64,000 nt of DNA from Gammaproteobacteria bacterium (GTDB taxonomy: Bacteria; Pseudomonadota; Gammaproteobacteria; HTCC5015), in the NCBI GenBank assembly GCA_026004975.1, contig BPKE01000002.1:248001-312000 (forward strand), in the 5' to 3' direction. Position numbers and translations under genes: made by a program. Below, piece after piece: positions 8,236 to 18,597 of the stretch; position 1 is the stretch's first letter, and every line of letters starts with the position of its first letter. Below the pieces are notes generated by a model that searched no databases, was not told where the DNA came from, and saw only the letters and a program-made list of their open reading frames with translations.

Positions 8236-9513
8236 ATGAGCCAAACGGCCAGCGAGATCGAGCGCGGCGCGGCGCCGGCCCCGGAACCGCCGGTGCGCGG
8301 CCGCAGCCGTCCCTGGGACCGGCGCCTGCTGCGCGCCGCCCTGGACCGCCTCGGTCGGCCGCCGCTGGCGGTGCGCCTGTGGGACGGCCACTGGGAGGCG
8401 GGCGAGGCGGGCACCGAACCGCGCCTGCGCCTGGCGATCGCCGACCGGGCCGCCCTGCTCGGCGTGCTCCTCGACCCCGAGGACCGCTTCGGCGATCTGT
8501 ACAGCGAGGGGCGCATCGAGCTCGTCGAAGGCGAGCTGGTCGACCTGCTGACCACCCTGTACCGGCACGCCCCGCCGGACGCCGCCTGGCGCAAGCCGCG
8601 CCGCCACCTGCGCCGGTGGCTGCGCAGCGCCAACGGCCTGCGGCAGGCGCGCCGCAACATCCACCACCACTACGACATCGGCAACCGCTTCTACGCGCTC
8701 TGGCTCGACCCCCACATGCAGTACACCTGCGCCTATTTCCCGGAGCCGGGCATGAGCCTGGAGCAGGCGCAGGTCGCGAAGATGGAGCACATCTGCCGCA
8801 AGCTGCAGCTTTGTCCCGGCGACCGCGTCGTCGAGGCGGGCTGCGGCTGGGGCGGCCTGGCGCGCTACATGGCCAAGCACTACGGCGTGCACGTCACCGC
8901 CTACAACATCTCCCACGAACAGGTCCAGTACGCCCGCCAGCGGGCCCTGCAGGAAGGGCTGGCCGACCGCGTGCACTACGTCGAGGACGACTACCGCAAC
9001 ATCCAGGGCGAGTACGACGTCTTCGTCTCAGTGGGCATGCTCGAACACGTCGGCCCCAAGAACTACCCCACCCTCGGCGCGGTGATCGACCGTTGCCTGA
9101 CGCCCGAGGGCCGCGGGCTGATCCACAGCATCGGGCGCAACCGGCCGCGGCCCATGAACAGCTGGATCGAGCGGCGCATCTTCCCCGGCGCCCATCCGCC
9201 GGCGCTGCGCGAGATGATGGCGATCTTCGAAAGCGGCGGGCTGTCCGTGCTGGACGTCGAGAACCTCCGACTGCACTACGAGGAAACCCTGAGACACTGG
9301 CTGGCCCGCTTCGAGGCCAACGTGCTGGAAGTGCGGAGCCTCTACGACGAAGCCTTCGTGCGCGCCTGGCGCGTGTACCTGAGCGGTTCGATCGCCGCCT
9401 TCCACTGCGGCGAGCTGCAGCTCTTCCAGGTGGTCTTCGCGCGCGCGACCAACAACCGGCTGCCGCGCAACCGCGCCCACCTCTACCGCGACCCGCTGCC
9501 GCAGGACGCCTGA
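8236..9513 (+). CDS. Cyclopropane-fatty-acyl-phospholipid synthase-like methyltransferase
   Basis: The 425-residue protein is a SAM-dependent fatty-acyl methyltransferase of the Cfa family, acting on unsaturated chains of membrane phospholipids. Seen are NIHHHYDIGNRFYALWLD, MQYTCAYF, the SAM site VVEAGCGWGGLARYMAK, GMLEHVGPKNY and HSIG. The catalytic positions known from E. coli Cfa are kept as Cys (YTC), Glu (EHVG), His (HSIG) and Tyr (HYEET). The late Cys of NAC AGAF (Cys354) is Ser385 here (SGSIAAF). A flavoprotein gene starts 2 bases after the stop, so the final product may be something other than a cyclopropane ring. Confidence 0.85.
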   Translation: MSQTASEIERGAAPAPEPPVRGRSRPWDRRLLRAALDRLGRPPLAVRLWDGHWEAGEAGTEPRLRLAIADRAALLGVLLDPEDRFGDLYSEGRIELVEGELVDLLTTLYRHAPPDAAWRKPRRHLRRWLRSANGLRQARRNIHHHYDIGNRFYALWLDPHMQYTCAYFPEPGMSLEQAQVAKMEHICRKLQLCPGDRVVEAGCGWGGLARYMAKHYGVHVTAYNISHEQVQYARQRALQEGLADRVHYVEDDYRNIQGEYDVFVSVGMLEHVGPKNYPTLGAVIDRCLTPEGRGLIHSIGRNRPRPMNSWIERRIFPGAHPPALREMMAIFESGGLSVLDVENLRLHYEETLRHWLARFEANVLEVRSLYDEAFVRAWRVYLSGSIAAFHCGELQLFQVVFARATNNRLPRNRAHLYRDPLPQDA

Positions 9514-9515
9514 GC

Positions 9516-10628
9516 ATGGAACGCTGCGACGCGCTGATCGTCGGCGGCGGCCCGGCCGGCTCCACCCTGGCCCGCGCCCTGAGCCGCGCCGGCCGGGACG
9601 TGGTGATCATCGACCGCGCCCGCTTCCCGCGCGACAAGACCTGCGCCGGCTGGATCACCCCGGCGGTGGCCGAGGCGCTGGCGCTGGATGCGGCCGACTA
9701 CCGCGCCGGCGGGCGCGTCTGGCAACCGATCGACGCCTTCGCCGTCGGCCTGGAGGGCGAGCGCCCCTGCCGGGTGGACTACCCCGAGCCGGTGAGCTAC
9801 GGCATCCGCCGCTGCGAATTCGACCACTATCTGCTCGCGCGCTGCGGCGCGCGCCTCGAACACGGCGTCGGACTCGAGCGCCTGGAACGGCGCGGCGAGA
9901 CCTGGATCGTCAACGACCGCTGGCAAACGCCGCTCGTCGTCGGCGCCGGCGGCCACTTCTGCCCGGTCGCCCGGGCCCTCGGCGCGGTCGCCGAGCGCGA
10001 GACGGTGGTGGCGGCCAAAGAAGTGGAATTCGAGCTCGACGCGGCTCAGGCCGCCGCCTGCCCGGTGGACGGGGCCTGCCCGGAACTGTACTTCTGCCGT
10101 GACCTGAAAGGCTACGGCTGGGTGTTCCGCAAGGGGCCGGTGCTGAACATCGGCCTGGGGCGGGAAGACCCGCGCGGCCTCGGGCCGCGGCTCGACGCCT
10201 TCTGCCGTGCGCTGGCCGCCGCCGATCGGATCCCCGCCGCGCTGCCGCGCTTCAAGGGCCACGCCTACCTGTTGTGGGGGCACCAGCGGCGCCCGCCGGT
10301 GCACGACGGCGCGCTGCTGATCGGCGACGCCGCCGGGCTCGCCTACCCGCAAAGCGGCGAAGGCATCCGCCCGGCGGTCGAATCGGCCCTGCTCGCCGCC
10401 CGCGTCCTGCTCGCCGCCGACGGCCGTTACACGCGCGAACGGCTGGCGCCCTACGAACGGGCCCTGGCCGAGCGCTTCGGTCCGCCGCGCGGACCGGCAC
10501 CCGCCTGGCTGGGTGTGCTGCGGCGGCCGCTCGCCCGCCTGCTCCTCACCCGGCCGGCCTTCGTGCGCCGCGTGGTGCTCGACCGCTGGTTCCTGCACCG
10601 CGACCAGGCGCCGCTGGCGGCCGCCTGA
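9516..10628 (+). CDS. Geranylgeranyl-reductase-like FAD oxidoreductase
   Basis: The 370-residue protein has the FAD dinucleotide motif LIVGGGPAGSTLARALSRAG, the PRDKTCAGWI segment typical of the geranylgeranyl reductase group (PHBH fold), and the second FAD motif GALLIGDAAGLAYPQSGEGI. Family members reduce isoprenoid or other lipid double bonds, or hydroxylate aromatics. It starts 2 bases after the Cfa-like gene, suggesting one transcript and linked lipid chemistry. The substrate cannot be told from sequence. A terminator hairpin follows at 10651. Confidence 0.75.
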   Translation: MERCDALIVGGGPAGSTLARALSRAGRDVVIIDRARFPRDKTCAGWITPAVAEALALDAADYRAGGRVWQPIDAFAVGLEGERPCRVDYPEPVSYGIRRCEFDHYLLARCGARLEHGVGLERLERRGETWIVNDRWQTPLVVGAGGHFCPVARALGAVAERETVVAAKEVEFELDAAQAAACPVDGACPELYFCRDLKGYGWVFRKGPVLNIGLGREDPRGLGPRLDAFCRALAAADRIPAALPRFKGHAYLLWGHQRRPPVHDGALLIGDAAGLAYPQSGEGIRPAVESALLAARVLLAADGRYTRERLAPYERALAERFGPPRGPAPAWLGVLRRPLARLLLTRPAFVRRVVLDRWFLHRDQAPLAAA

Positions 10629-10650
10629 TCGCCGCGGCCGTAAACGAAAA

Positions 10651-10679
10651 CGCGGGCCTTGCGGCCCGCGTTGTCTTTT
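10651..10679. terminator. Bidirectional Rho-independent terminator
   Basis: An 8-bp stem CGCGGGCC / GGCCCGCG with loop TTGC is followed on the plus strand by TTGTCTTTT and, read on the minus strand, by TTTTCGTTT. It lies between the flavoprotein gene and the convergent membrane-protein gene and can serve both. Confidence 0.85.
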
Positions 10680-10698
10680 ACGACCAACCGTCCCGGCG

Positions 10699-11070
10699 TC
10701 AGAACCACCAGGTGGTGGGGTTCGCCACCGGCTTGTCGTCGCTGAGCGCGAGCAGGCCCTTGATGCAGCGCACGATCCACCAGATCAGCGCGAACAGCAG
10801 CATCAGGTACCCGATCACGACGACGGCGAGCAGCGCGCCGACGAAGAAATACAGCAGGCTGATCCAGAAGGTGCGGATCTGGAAGCGGAAATGGCTCTGC
10901 AGCCACTCCGGCGCCTCGTTCTTGCTCAGGTAGGCGAGCACCAGCCCGATCAGCGTGGGCACGCCGGCGAACAGCAGGCCCGCCAGGTACAGGACGTAGA
11001 CGATCAGCGCCTTCTGCTTGGTTTTGGCTTCGCCCGTGTCGGTGGTCGTTTCGATCGCCGCTTCGTTCAT
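10699..11070 (-). CDS. DUF4870/COG3671-like membrane protein
   Basis: The 123-residue protein has three to four membrane helices and the signature SHFRFQIRTFWISLL, typical of uncharacterised COG3671/DUF4870-type proteins. A short acidic N-terminus (MNEAAIETTTDTGEAKTKQK) is cytoplasmic. The ATG at 11070 follows AAGGGAG by a normal distance; an ATG 24 bases earlier has none. Function is unknown. Confidence 0.75.
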   Translation of the reverse strand: MNEAAIETTTDTGEAKTKQKALIVYVLYLAGLLFAGVPTLIGLVLAYLSKNEAPEWLQSHFRFQIRTFWISLLYFFVGALLAVVVIGYLMLLFALIWWIVRCIKGLLALSDDKPVANPTTWWF

Positions 11071-11160
11071 GCTTCGGTCTCCCTTCGCGTGCACGGCCGC
11101 CCGGAGGCGGGCGGTCGCCCTCGTTTACTACGAAGACACACCGCCGTCAACCGGGCGGGC

Positions 11161-11574
11161 TCACATCGGGAACCGGTCGGCGTACTTCTCGATCCATTCG
11201 CGGGCGGCCTCCTCGCCGCTGAGACGGCGCCGCTCGTGCTTGAGGATTTCCCGCCGGTAATGCTCGATGTAGCAGATCTGTTCGACCAGGCGCAGGGTGT
11301 AGCGGGCGTGCTCGTCGAGGAAACGCACGCCGGTCTCGTAGGGCGGCTGACTGCGACTCCAGACGACCACCGCCTCGGCGCGGAACGGCGGCCGGGCGAC
11401 GGGGATCTCGACCTCGATGCGCTGGCCGGGCAACAGCGGCCGATCGGCGACGAAGCACAGACCGCCGCGACTGACGTTCTTCAGCACGCGGTCGCCCGAG
11501 ACGCCGTCCTGGACCCGGTAGCGGATCGGCAGGTCGGACGGGTGGCGGATGTAGGCGCGGGCCGTTTCGCTCAT
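11161..11574 (-). CDS. PilZ domain protein
   Basis: The 137-residue protein is a single PilZ domain with a helical tail. PilZ domains bind cyclic-di-GMP. The N-terminal Arg motif appears as YIRHPSDLPIRYRV and the second motif as NVSRGGLCFV, where Asn replaces the usual Asp of DxSxxG. The body has VEIPVARPPFRAEAVVVW and ETGVRFLDE. The C-terminal about 45 residues (IEHYRREILKHERRRLSGEE) form charged helices. A CAGGAGG site precedes the ATG. The altered Asp may weaken ligand binding. Confidence 0.85.
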   Translation of the reverse strand: MSETARAYIRHPSDLPIRYRVQDGVSGDRVLKNVSRGGLCFVADRPLLPGQRIEVEIPVARPPFRAEAVVVWSRSQPPYETGVRFLDEHARYTLRLVEQICYIEHYRREILKHERRRLSGEEAAREWIEKYADRFPM

Positions 11575-11659
11575 GGTCCCTCCTGGTCGGCGACCCCGGC
11601 GGCACTCCGGCCGCCGGTCTTGGACTATAGCACATCCGTGCACACCCGTAGGTGCGCGC

Positions 11660-12934
11660 TCAGCCGACCCAGGCCAGGCTCAGCGCCGGCCAGTAGGTGA
11701 CCAGCAGCACCACGGCCAGCAACACCAGGAAAAACGGCAGGGTGCTGCGGTAGACGGTCCACAGATCGGCCTGGAAGCGGTGGGCGGCGATGAACAGGTT
11801 CAGGCCCACCGGCGGGGTGAGATAGCCGAGCTGCAGATTCGCGAGCATGATCACCCCCAAATGCAAGGGGTCCACCCCGTAGGCCAGGGCCACCGGCAGG
11901 ATCAGGGGCACCATCAGCACCAGTGCCGAGAAGATGTCCAGCAACATGCCCAGGGCGAGCAGGAACAGGTTCAGCAGGATCAGGAAACTCAAGGCCCCGT
12001 CGACGTGGGTGCGGATCCAGGCGAACAGGCGCATCGGCAGGCCGGCGTCGATGACGTAGTTGGTGGAGGCCAGCGACACGCCGAGCACCAGCAGGATGGC
12101 GCCGACCATGGTCATCGATTCGCGCGCCAACCCCGGCAGGCGGCGCCAGGACACTTCGCGGCGGACCAGCACGGTGATCAGCAGGACGTAGGCGGCGGTC
12201 AGCGCCGCCGCCTCGGAGACGGCGATGTAGCCGCCGTAGATGCCGCCCAGCACCAGCAGCGGCAGCGGCAGTTCCCAGGCGGCGCCGCGCAGCGCGGCGG
12301 CCAGGGGCGGGCGCGGCCCCGGCTCGGGCCGGTGGTGGGCGCCGGGGCGCACGCACCAGGCCCACAGCACGAGGATCATCGAGAGGCCCGGCAGCAGGCC
12401 GGCGAGGAACATGTCCTCGATGCGCAGGCTCAGGCCCAGGTCGAGCTGCTGGGCGATCACCGCGTAGAGGATCAGGGGCACGGCCGGGGCGAACAACAGC
12501 CCCAGGCTGCCGGAGGTGGTCACCAGGCCGAGCGCGAAGCGCCGCGGGTAGCCGAGGCGTTCGAGGGCCGGCAGCAACAAGGCCCCGAGGGCGACGATGG
12601 TGACGCCCGAGGCGCCCGTGAACGCCGTGAACAAGGCGCTGGCGGCCAGGGCGACGAGCACGAAGCCGCCCGGCAGCCAGCCGAACAGCGCCTGGCACAG
12701 GTCGACCAGCCGGCGCGGCGCGCCGCTCTCGCCCAGTAGGTAGCCGGCGAAGGTGAACAGGGGGATGGCGGTCAGCACCGGCATGTCGGCCAGGCGCATC
12801 AGTTCGATGCCGAGCACCGCACCGTCCACGCCCTGCCGGGCGAAACCGGCGAGCGCCCCGGCGGCGATGACGGCGAACAGGGGCACGCCGAGCAGGGCGA
12901 GCAACAGCAAAAGCGCGCCGAGCAGCACGCTCAT
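11660..12934 (-). CDS. dctM: TRAP transporter large permease DctM
   Basis: The 424-residue protein has about 12 membrane helices and is the large, ion-coupled channel subunit of a tripartite TRAP transporter. Family features include FTAFTGASGVTIVALGALLLPAL, AVPLILYAVIAQQ, the ALGMLLDIFSALVLMVPLILPVA loop and NLQLGYLTPPVGLNLFIA near the end. The start overlaps the dctQ stop (ATGA). It is the last gene of the maeB-tatT-dctPQM cluster. Confidence 0.93.
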   Translation of the reverse strand: MSVLLGALLLLLALLGVPLFAVIAAGALAGFARQGVDGAVLGIELMRLADMPVLTAIPLFTFAGYLLGESGAPRRLVDLCQALFGWLPGGFVLVALAASALFTAFTGASGVTIVALGALLLPALERLGYPRRFALGLVTTSGSLGLLFAPAVPLILYAVIAQQLDLGLSLRIEDMFLAGLLPGLSMILVLWAWCVRPGAHHRPEPGPRPPLAAALRGAAWELPLPLLVLGGIYGGYIAVSEAAALTAAYVLLITVLVRREVSWRRLPGLARESMTMVGAILLVLGVSLASTNYVIDAGLPMRLFAWIRTHVDGALSFLILLNLFLLALGMLLDIFSALVLMVPLILPVALAYGVDPLHLGVIMLANLQLGYLTPPVGLNLFIAAHRFQADLWTVYRSTLPFFLVLLAVVLLVTYWPALSLAWVG

Positions 12935-13386
12935 GCGCCCTCCCGCCAGGCGCGCCGGGCGCGCCGGATCTCGATCCAGGTCAGGGCCGTGAAGGCCAGG
13001 GGCATGGCGGCCGCGGCCAGGCCGGTGGGCACGCCCGCCAGCCGACCGCCGTAACGCCATTCGTCGAGCGCGAAGCGGCCCGTGTACCAGGCCAGCACGG
13101 CGCAGGCCAGGGCGGTGGCCAGGGCGGCGAGCAGTTGCACCCGCCGCCGCCAGGGCGGCGCCAGGGCGCGGGCCAGCACATCCACGGCCAACTGGCGGCC
13201 GTCGGCGCCCGCGGCCACCGCCGCGGCCAGCGCCAGCCAGAACAGCAGCAGGCGCTGGGCCGGTTCGGCCCACACCAGGCCGCTGTCGAACAGGTTGCGC
13301 AGCAGGATCTGCACCAGGCCGAGCAGCAACAGGGCGCCGAGCAGCACGGCCAGCAGCAGCCCTTCCAGGGTGCGCAGGCGGCGCAT
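12931..13386 (-). CDS. dctQ: TRAP transporter small permease DctQ
   Basis: The 151-residue four-helix protein is the small membrane subunit of the TRAP transporter and bridges the binding protein and DctM. The DctQ pattern is seen as LRNLFDSGLVWAEPAQRLLLFWLALAAAVAAGADGRQLAVDVL, where a Trp-Ala-Glu pair and a following Asp are conserved. It overlaps dctM and starts 8 bases after the dctP stop. Confidence 0.9.
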   Translation of the reverse strand: MRRLRTLEGLLLAVLLGALLLLGLVQILLRNLFDSGLVWAEPAQRLLLFWLALAAAVAAGADGRQLAVDVLARALAPPWRRRVQLLAALATALACAVLAWYTGRFALDEWRYGGRLAGVPTGLAAAAMPLAFTALTWIEIRRARRAWREGA

Positions 13387-13394
13387 GCCGGTAC

Positions 13395-14396
13395 TCAGGG
13401 TGCGCGGCGCGCCGCCGCCAGGGCGTCGAGAACCCGCTGCAAGCGCGCCGGGCTGTAGACCTTTTCCTCGGCCAGGGCCTGCCAGGCGCGCTCGGCCAAG
13501 GCCCGCCAGCGCGCGCGTTCGGCCGGACCGGGCGTCCAGAAACGCAGGCCGGCCGCCGCCAGGGCCTCGCGCGCGGCGGCGTCGTCACGGGCGTTGAGAC
13601 GGTCGAGCTCGGCGAAGGCGTCGGCGACGGCCCGGCGCAGCAGCGCCTGATCGGCTTCCTCCAGCCGACCGAAGGCGCGGGCGTCGACCACCAGGAAACC
13701 GACCACGAAGGCCAGCGGTGCGTCGGTGAAATGCTCGAGCTGGCTGTGCCACTGGAAGGCGATCAGGCTGGTCGGCGTGGTGACCACGGCATCCAGCAGC
13801 CCCGTCTGCAATGCGGTGTAGACCTCCGGCAGGGGCAGCGGCACCGGGGTGATGCCGGCGACCTGGAACATCGCCGTGCCGACCCGGTCGCCCTGCGGCA
13901 CCCAGACGCGCTGGCGCTTGAGGGCCTCGATGTCGGGGGCCGGTTCGCGGCTGGCGACGTAGGCGAAGCCGCCGCTGGACACGCCGAGCAACTCCAGGCC
14001 GGCGCGGCGGGCGTCGGCCTGGAGCAAGGGATCGAGGACGCGGCGCACCACGGCGGCCTCCTCCCAGGTCTCGAACAACAGCGGCAGGCCGTAAATCTGG
14101 GCGTCGGGCAGACGGTCGGCGAGCGCCCCGGCGGTCAGCGCGCCGCCGTGCAACTGGCCGACGCGCAGTTTGCGCAGCACCGCCTGGTCGTTGCCCATCA
14201 CGCCGCCCGGGTAGAACTTCAGGCGCACCCGCCCGTCGCTCTCGCGCTCGACGCGGGCGGCGGCGGCGCGCAACTGCTTCATCCAGGCGGTGCCTTCCGG
14301 CGCCAGGGTGGCGATCTTCAGTTCCACGGCGCCGGCGGCCCAGGCCCCGAGCAGACCCAGGGCCGCGACGAGGGTGCGGCGGTCAAAAATACGCAT
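13395..14396 (-). CDS. dctP: TRAP transporter substrate-binding protein DctP
   Basis: The 333-residue periplasmic binding protein starts with a signal peptide (RRTLVAALGLLGAWAAGAVE) and shows the DctP fold words LKIATLAPEGTAWMKQLR, LKFYPGGVMGNDQAVLRKLRVGQL and VYTALQTGLLDAVVTTPTSL. The ligand-binding Arg region is KRQRVWVPQGDR. Pairing with TatT places it in the DctP-TatT class; known substrates of TRAP systems are organic acids. It overlaps tatT by 14 bases. Its substrate is inferred below from the neighbour maeB. Confidence 0.9.
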   Translation of the reverse strand: MRIFDRRTLVAALGLLGAWAAGAVELKIATLAPEGTAWMKQLRAAAARVERESDGRVRLKFYPGGVMGNDQAVLRKLRVGQLHGGALTAGALADRLPDAQIYGLPLLFETWEEAAVVRRVLDPLLQADARRAGLELLGVSSGGFAYVASREPAPDIEALKRQRVWVPQGDRVGTAMFQVAGITPVPLPLPEVYTALQTGLLDAVVTTPTSLIAFQWHSQLEHFTDAPLAFVVGFLVVDARAFGRLEEADQALLRRAVADAFAELDRLNARDDAAAREALAAAGLRFWTPGPAERARWRALAERAWQALAEEKVYSPARLQRVLDALAAARRAP

Positions 14397-15212
14397 CGGC
14401 TTCCTCCAACAAGCGGCGCGCCCGCTGCTGCGCCAAGCGGTTGGACAAGGTCAGGCCCGGCGCCTCGGCCTCGGCCGCCAGCACCTCCTCGAGCAGGCGT
14501 TCGTAGCGCGCCCGGTCGAACAGCAGGCGGGCGCAGTATTCTGCATACAACACCTTGGCCAGCAAATGACGGCCGTCGGACAGTTCGATGGCGCGCTCGA
14601 AATGGGCGACGCCACGCTCGGGCGCGCCGCCCAGGGCGGCCGGCCGCAGGCAGTCGAGCACGCCGAGGTAGAGATGGGCGGCGCCGTGATCGACGGTTTC
14701 GTCCAGCTCGACGACGCGCTCGAAGGTGGCCTGCACCTTGGGCAGATCGACCAGTGCCCGCCAGTCGTCGCGCTTGGCTTGCAGGTGGCCGGCCCAGGCC
14801 GCCCCCCACACCAGCAGCCACTCGGCGTCCTTCCGGCCCAGCGCCTTCAGGCGCGCGCGATACGCCGCGGGCGGCCCGGCCGCGGCGGCGCACAGGGGCG
14901 CGTCGCGGCGGCAGGCGGCGCGCCGCGCGTAATCCAGAGCCCGGCCGGCGAGCAGGACGCGGCGTTCGGGCGCCTCGACGAACTGGCCGTAGGCGTTGTA
15001 CAGCTTCGCGCCGAGCAGCAAGCGCCCGGCGTCGTCCGGGTCGGCGGCGATCAGGCCGTCGGCGAGCAACAGGTAAGCCGGCAGGCCGGCACGCGCGGTT
15101 TCCGGGTCGGGCTGATCGAGCAGGGCCTGGGCCAGGCCGTCGGTCAGCCGCCCCATGCAACCGCTCAGACCGGCGGCGGCCAGGCACAGCCACAGGCACC
15201 AGCGTTTCGGGG

Positions 15213-15216
<4 letters not shown>
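14383..15216 (-). CDS. tatT: TRAP-associated TatT-family lipoprotein
   Basis: The 277-residue protein has a lipoprotein signal ending LSGC and helical TPR-like repeats. It matches the TRAP T-component (TatT) family, described from Treponema as a trimeric partner of the binding protein with pores that may pass ligand. Words seen are YLLLADGLIAADPDDAGRLL, AKLYNAYGQFVE and HLYLGVLDCLRP. It overlaps the maeB stop (ATGA) and the dctP start, as in other TatPT systems. It is probably anchored in the outer or inner membrane on the periplasmic side. Confidence 0.85.
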
Positions 15217-17497
<2,281 letters not shown>

Positions 17498-17516
<19 letters not shown>

Positions 17517-18517
17517 TCCAGGGCGGTGTCCACGGGGCGGCAGCGGCAGGCCGGCTCGAGGGCGGCCCCGTCGAAGCGCAGCAGGCCGACGGCGCCCTCG
17601 TCTTCCTCGGGCACGGCCCACTCGAGCAGCCACAGTGCGCCGTCCCAGCGCAGCCAGGCCGGCGGCGGCGCGGCACAGGCGCGGCGGCCTTCGAAATAGG
17701 CGTCGAACACCGGTCCGGCGAGCAGCGTCCGGCCGGCCTCGCCGTCGTCCCGATAGACGGCCATGCGCAAACAGCCCTCGGCGTCGCGGCCCGTCAACCA
17801 CCAATCGGCGCCGCCGTCGCCGTCCAGGTCCAGGCGGCGCCGCTCGAGGCGCCCGCCGGTTTCGCGCAGCAACAGCGCCAGGCTCGGCGTGGCGCCGGCG
17901 GCCGCCGCGAGCTCGGCGGTGTCGGCGCCGACGGCCTCGGCCGGTCCGGCGGCATCGAGCAGGCGCGCCAGCGCCGCGAGGTCGCCCAGATCCCAAGCCG
18001 CGAGCAGGCCGCACGGATCCCCGGCCTGCGGGTACAGCACGCGCCAGACCCGCGGCGGCGGCGGGGCCGGCGCGGCCAGCAGCCGTTCGATGTAGCGGCG
18101 GTAGGCCTTGACCTGGATCTCGCGGTCGCGGGCCGCGCCGCCCCGGGCGTGCCGCGCGCCGTACAGGTCGCCCAGTCCCAGGTACGCCTGCGGCAGCCCG
18201 GGATCGATCTCGATGGCGCGCTTGTAGGCGACGGCGGCGTCCTCGAAGCGGCCGTCGAGCCGCGCCAGGTAACCGGCATAGGCGGCCAGCGCCGCGGCGA
18301 TCGCCCGCCGCTGGGCGGCCGGCGGCGGCGCGCCGCGCAGCCACAGGTCCACGCCGGCCTCCTCGAGCACCCGCGCCGCCCCGGCGGCGTCGCCGACGCG
18401 CTGCGCCACCCGCTCGGCGACGGCCAGCGCCTCGCGCAGGGCGGCCGCATCCGGCGGCGTGCGCGCAGCGGCGGCCGCACAGAACACGATCAGGGCGACG
18501 GCGCAAGCACTTCTCAT
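17498..18517 (-). CDS. Exported TPR-like protein of unknown function
   Basis: The 339-residue protein starts with a signal peptide (MRSACAVALIVFCAAAAART). Residues about 70-125 form a TPR-like unit (YAGYLARLDGRFEDAAVAYKRAIEIDPGLPQAYLGLGDLY). The second half contains RLDLDGDGGADWWLTGRDAEG, an Asp-rich turn like a calcium or FG-GAP-type repeat, and ends with several Cys. It is the first gene of the run leading to maeB and the TRAP transporter and overlaps maeB. No named family is recognised; a periplasmic role is inferred from the signal peptide. Confidence 0.7.
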
Positions 18518-18597
18518 CGGCGGCGGCCCGGCGCGAACGGCGCTGCGATCATAGCAAATTCCCTCCGGCCGGACCGCGCGACCGATCACGCCGCGGT

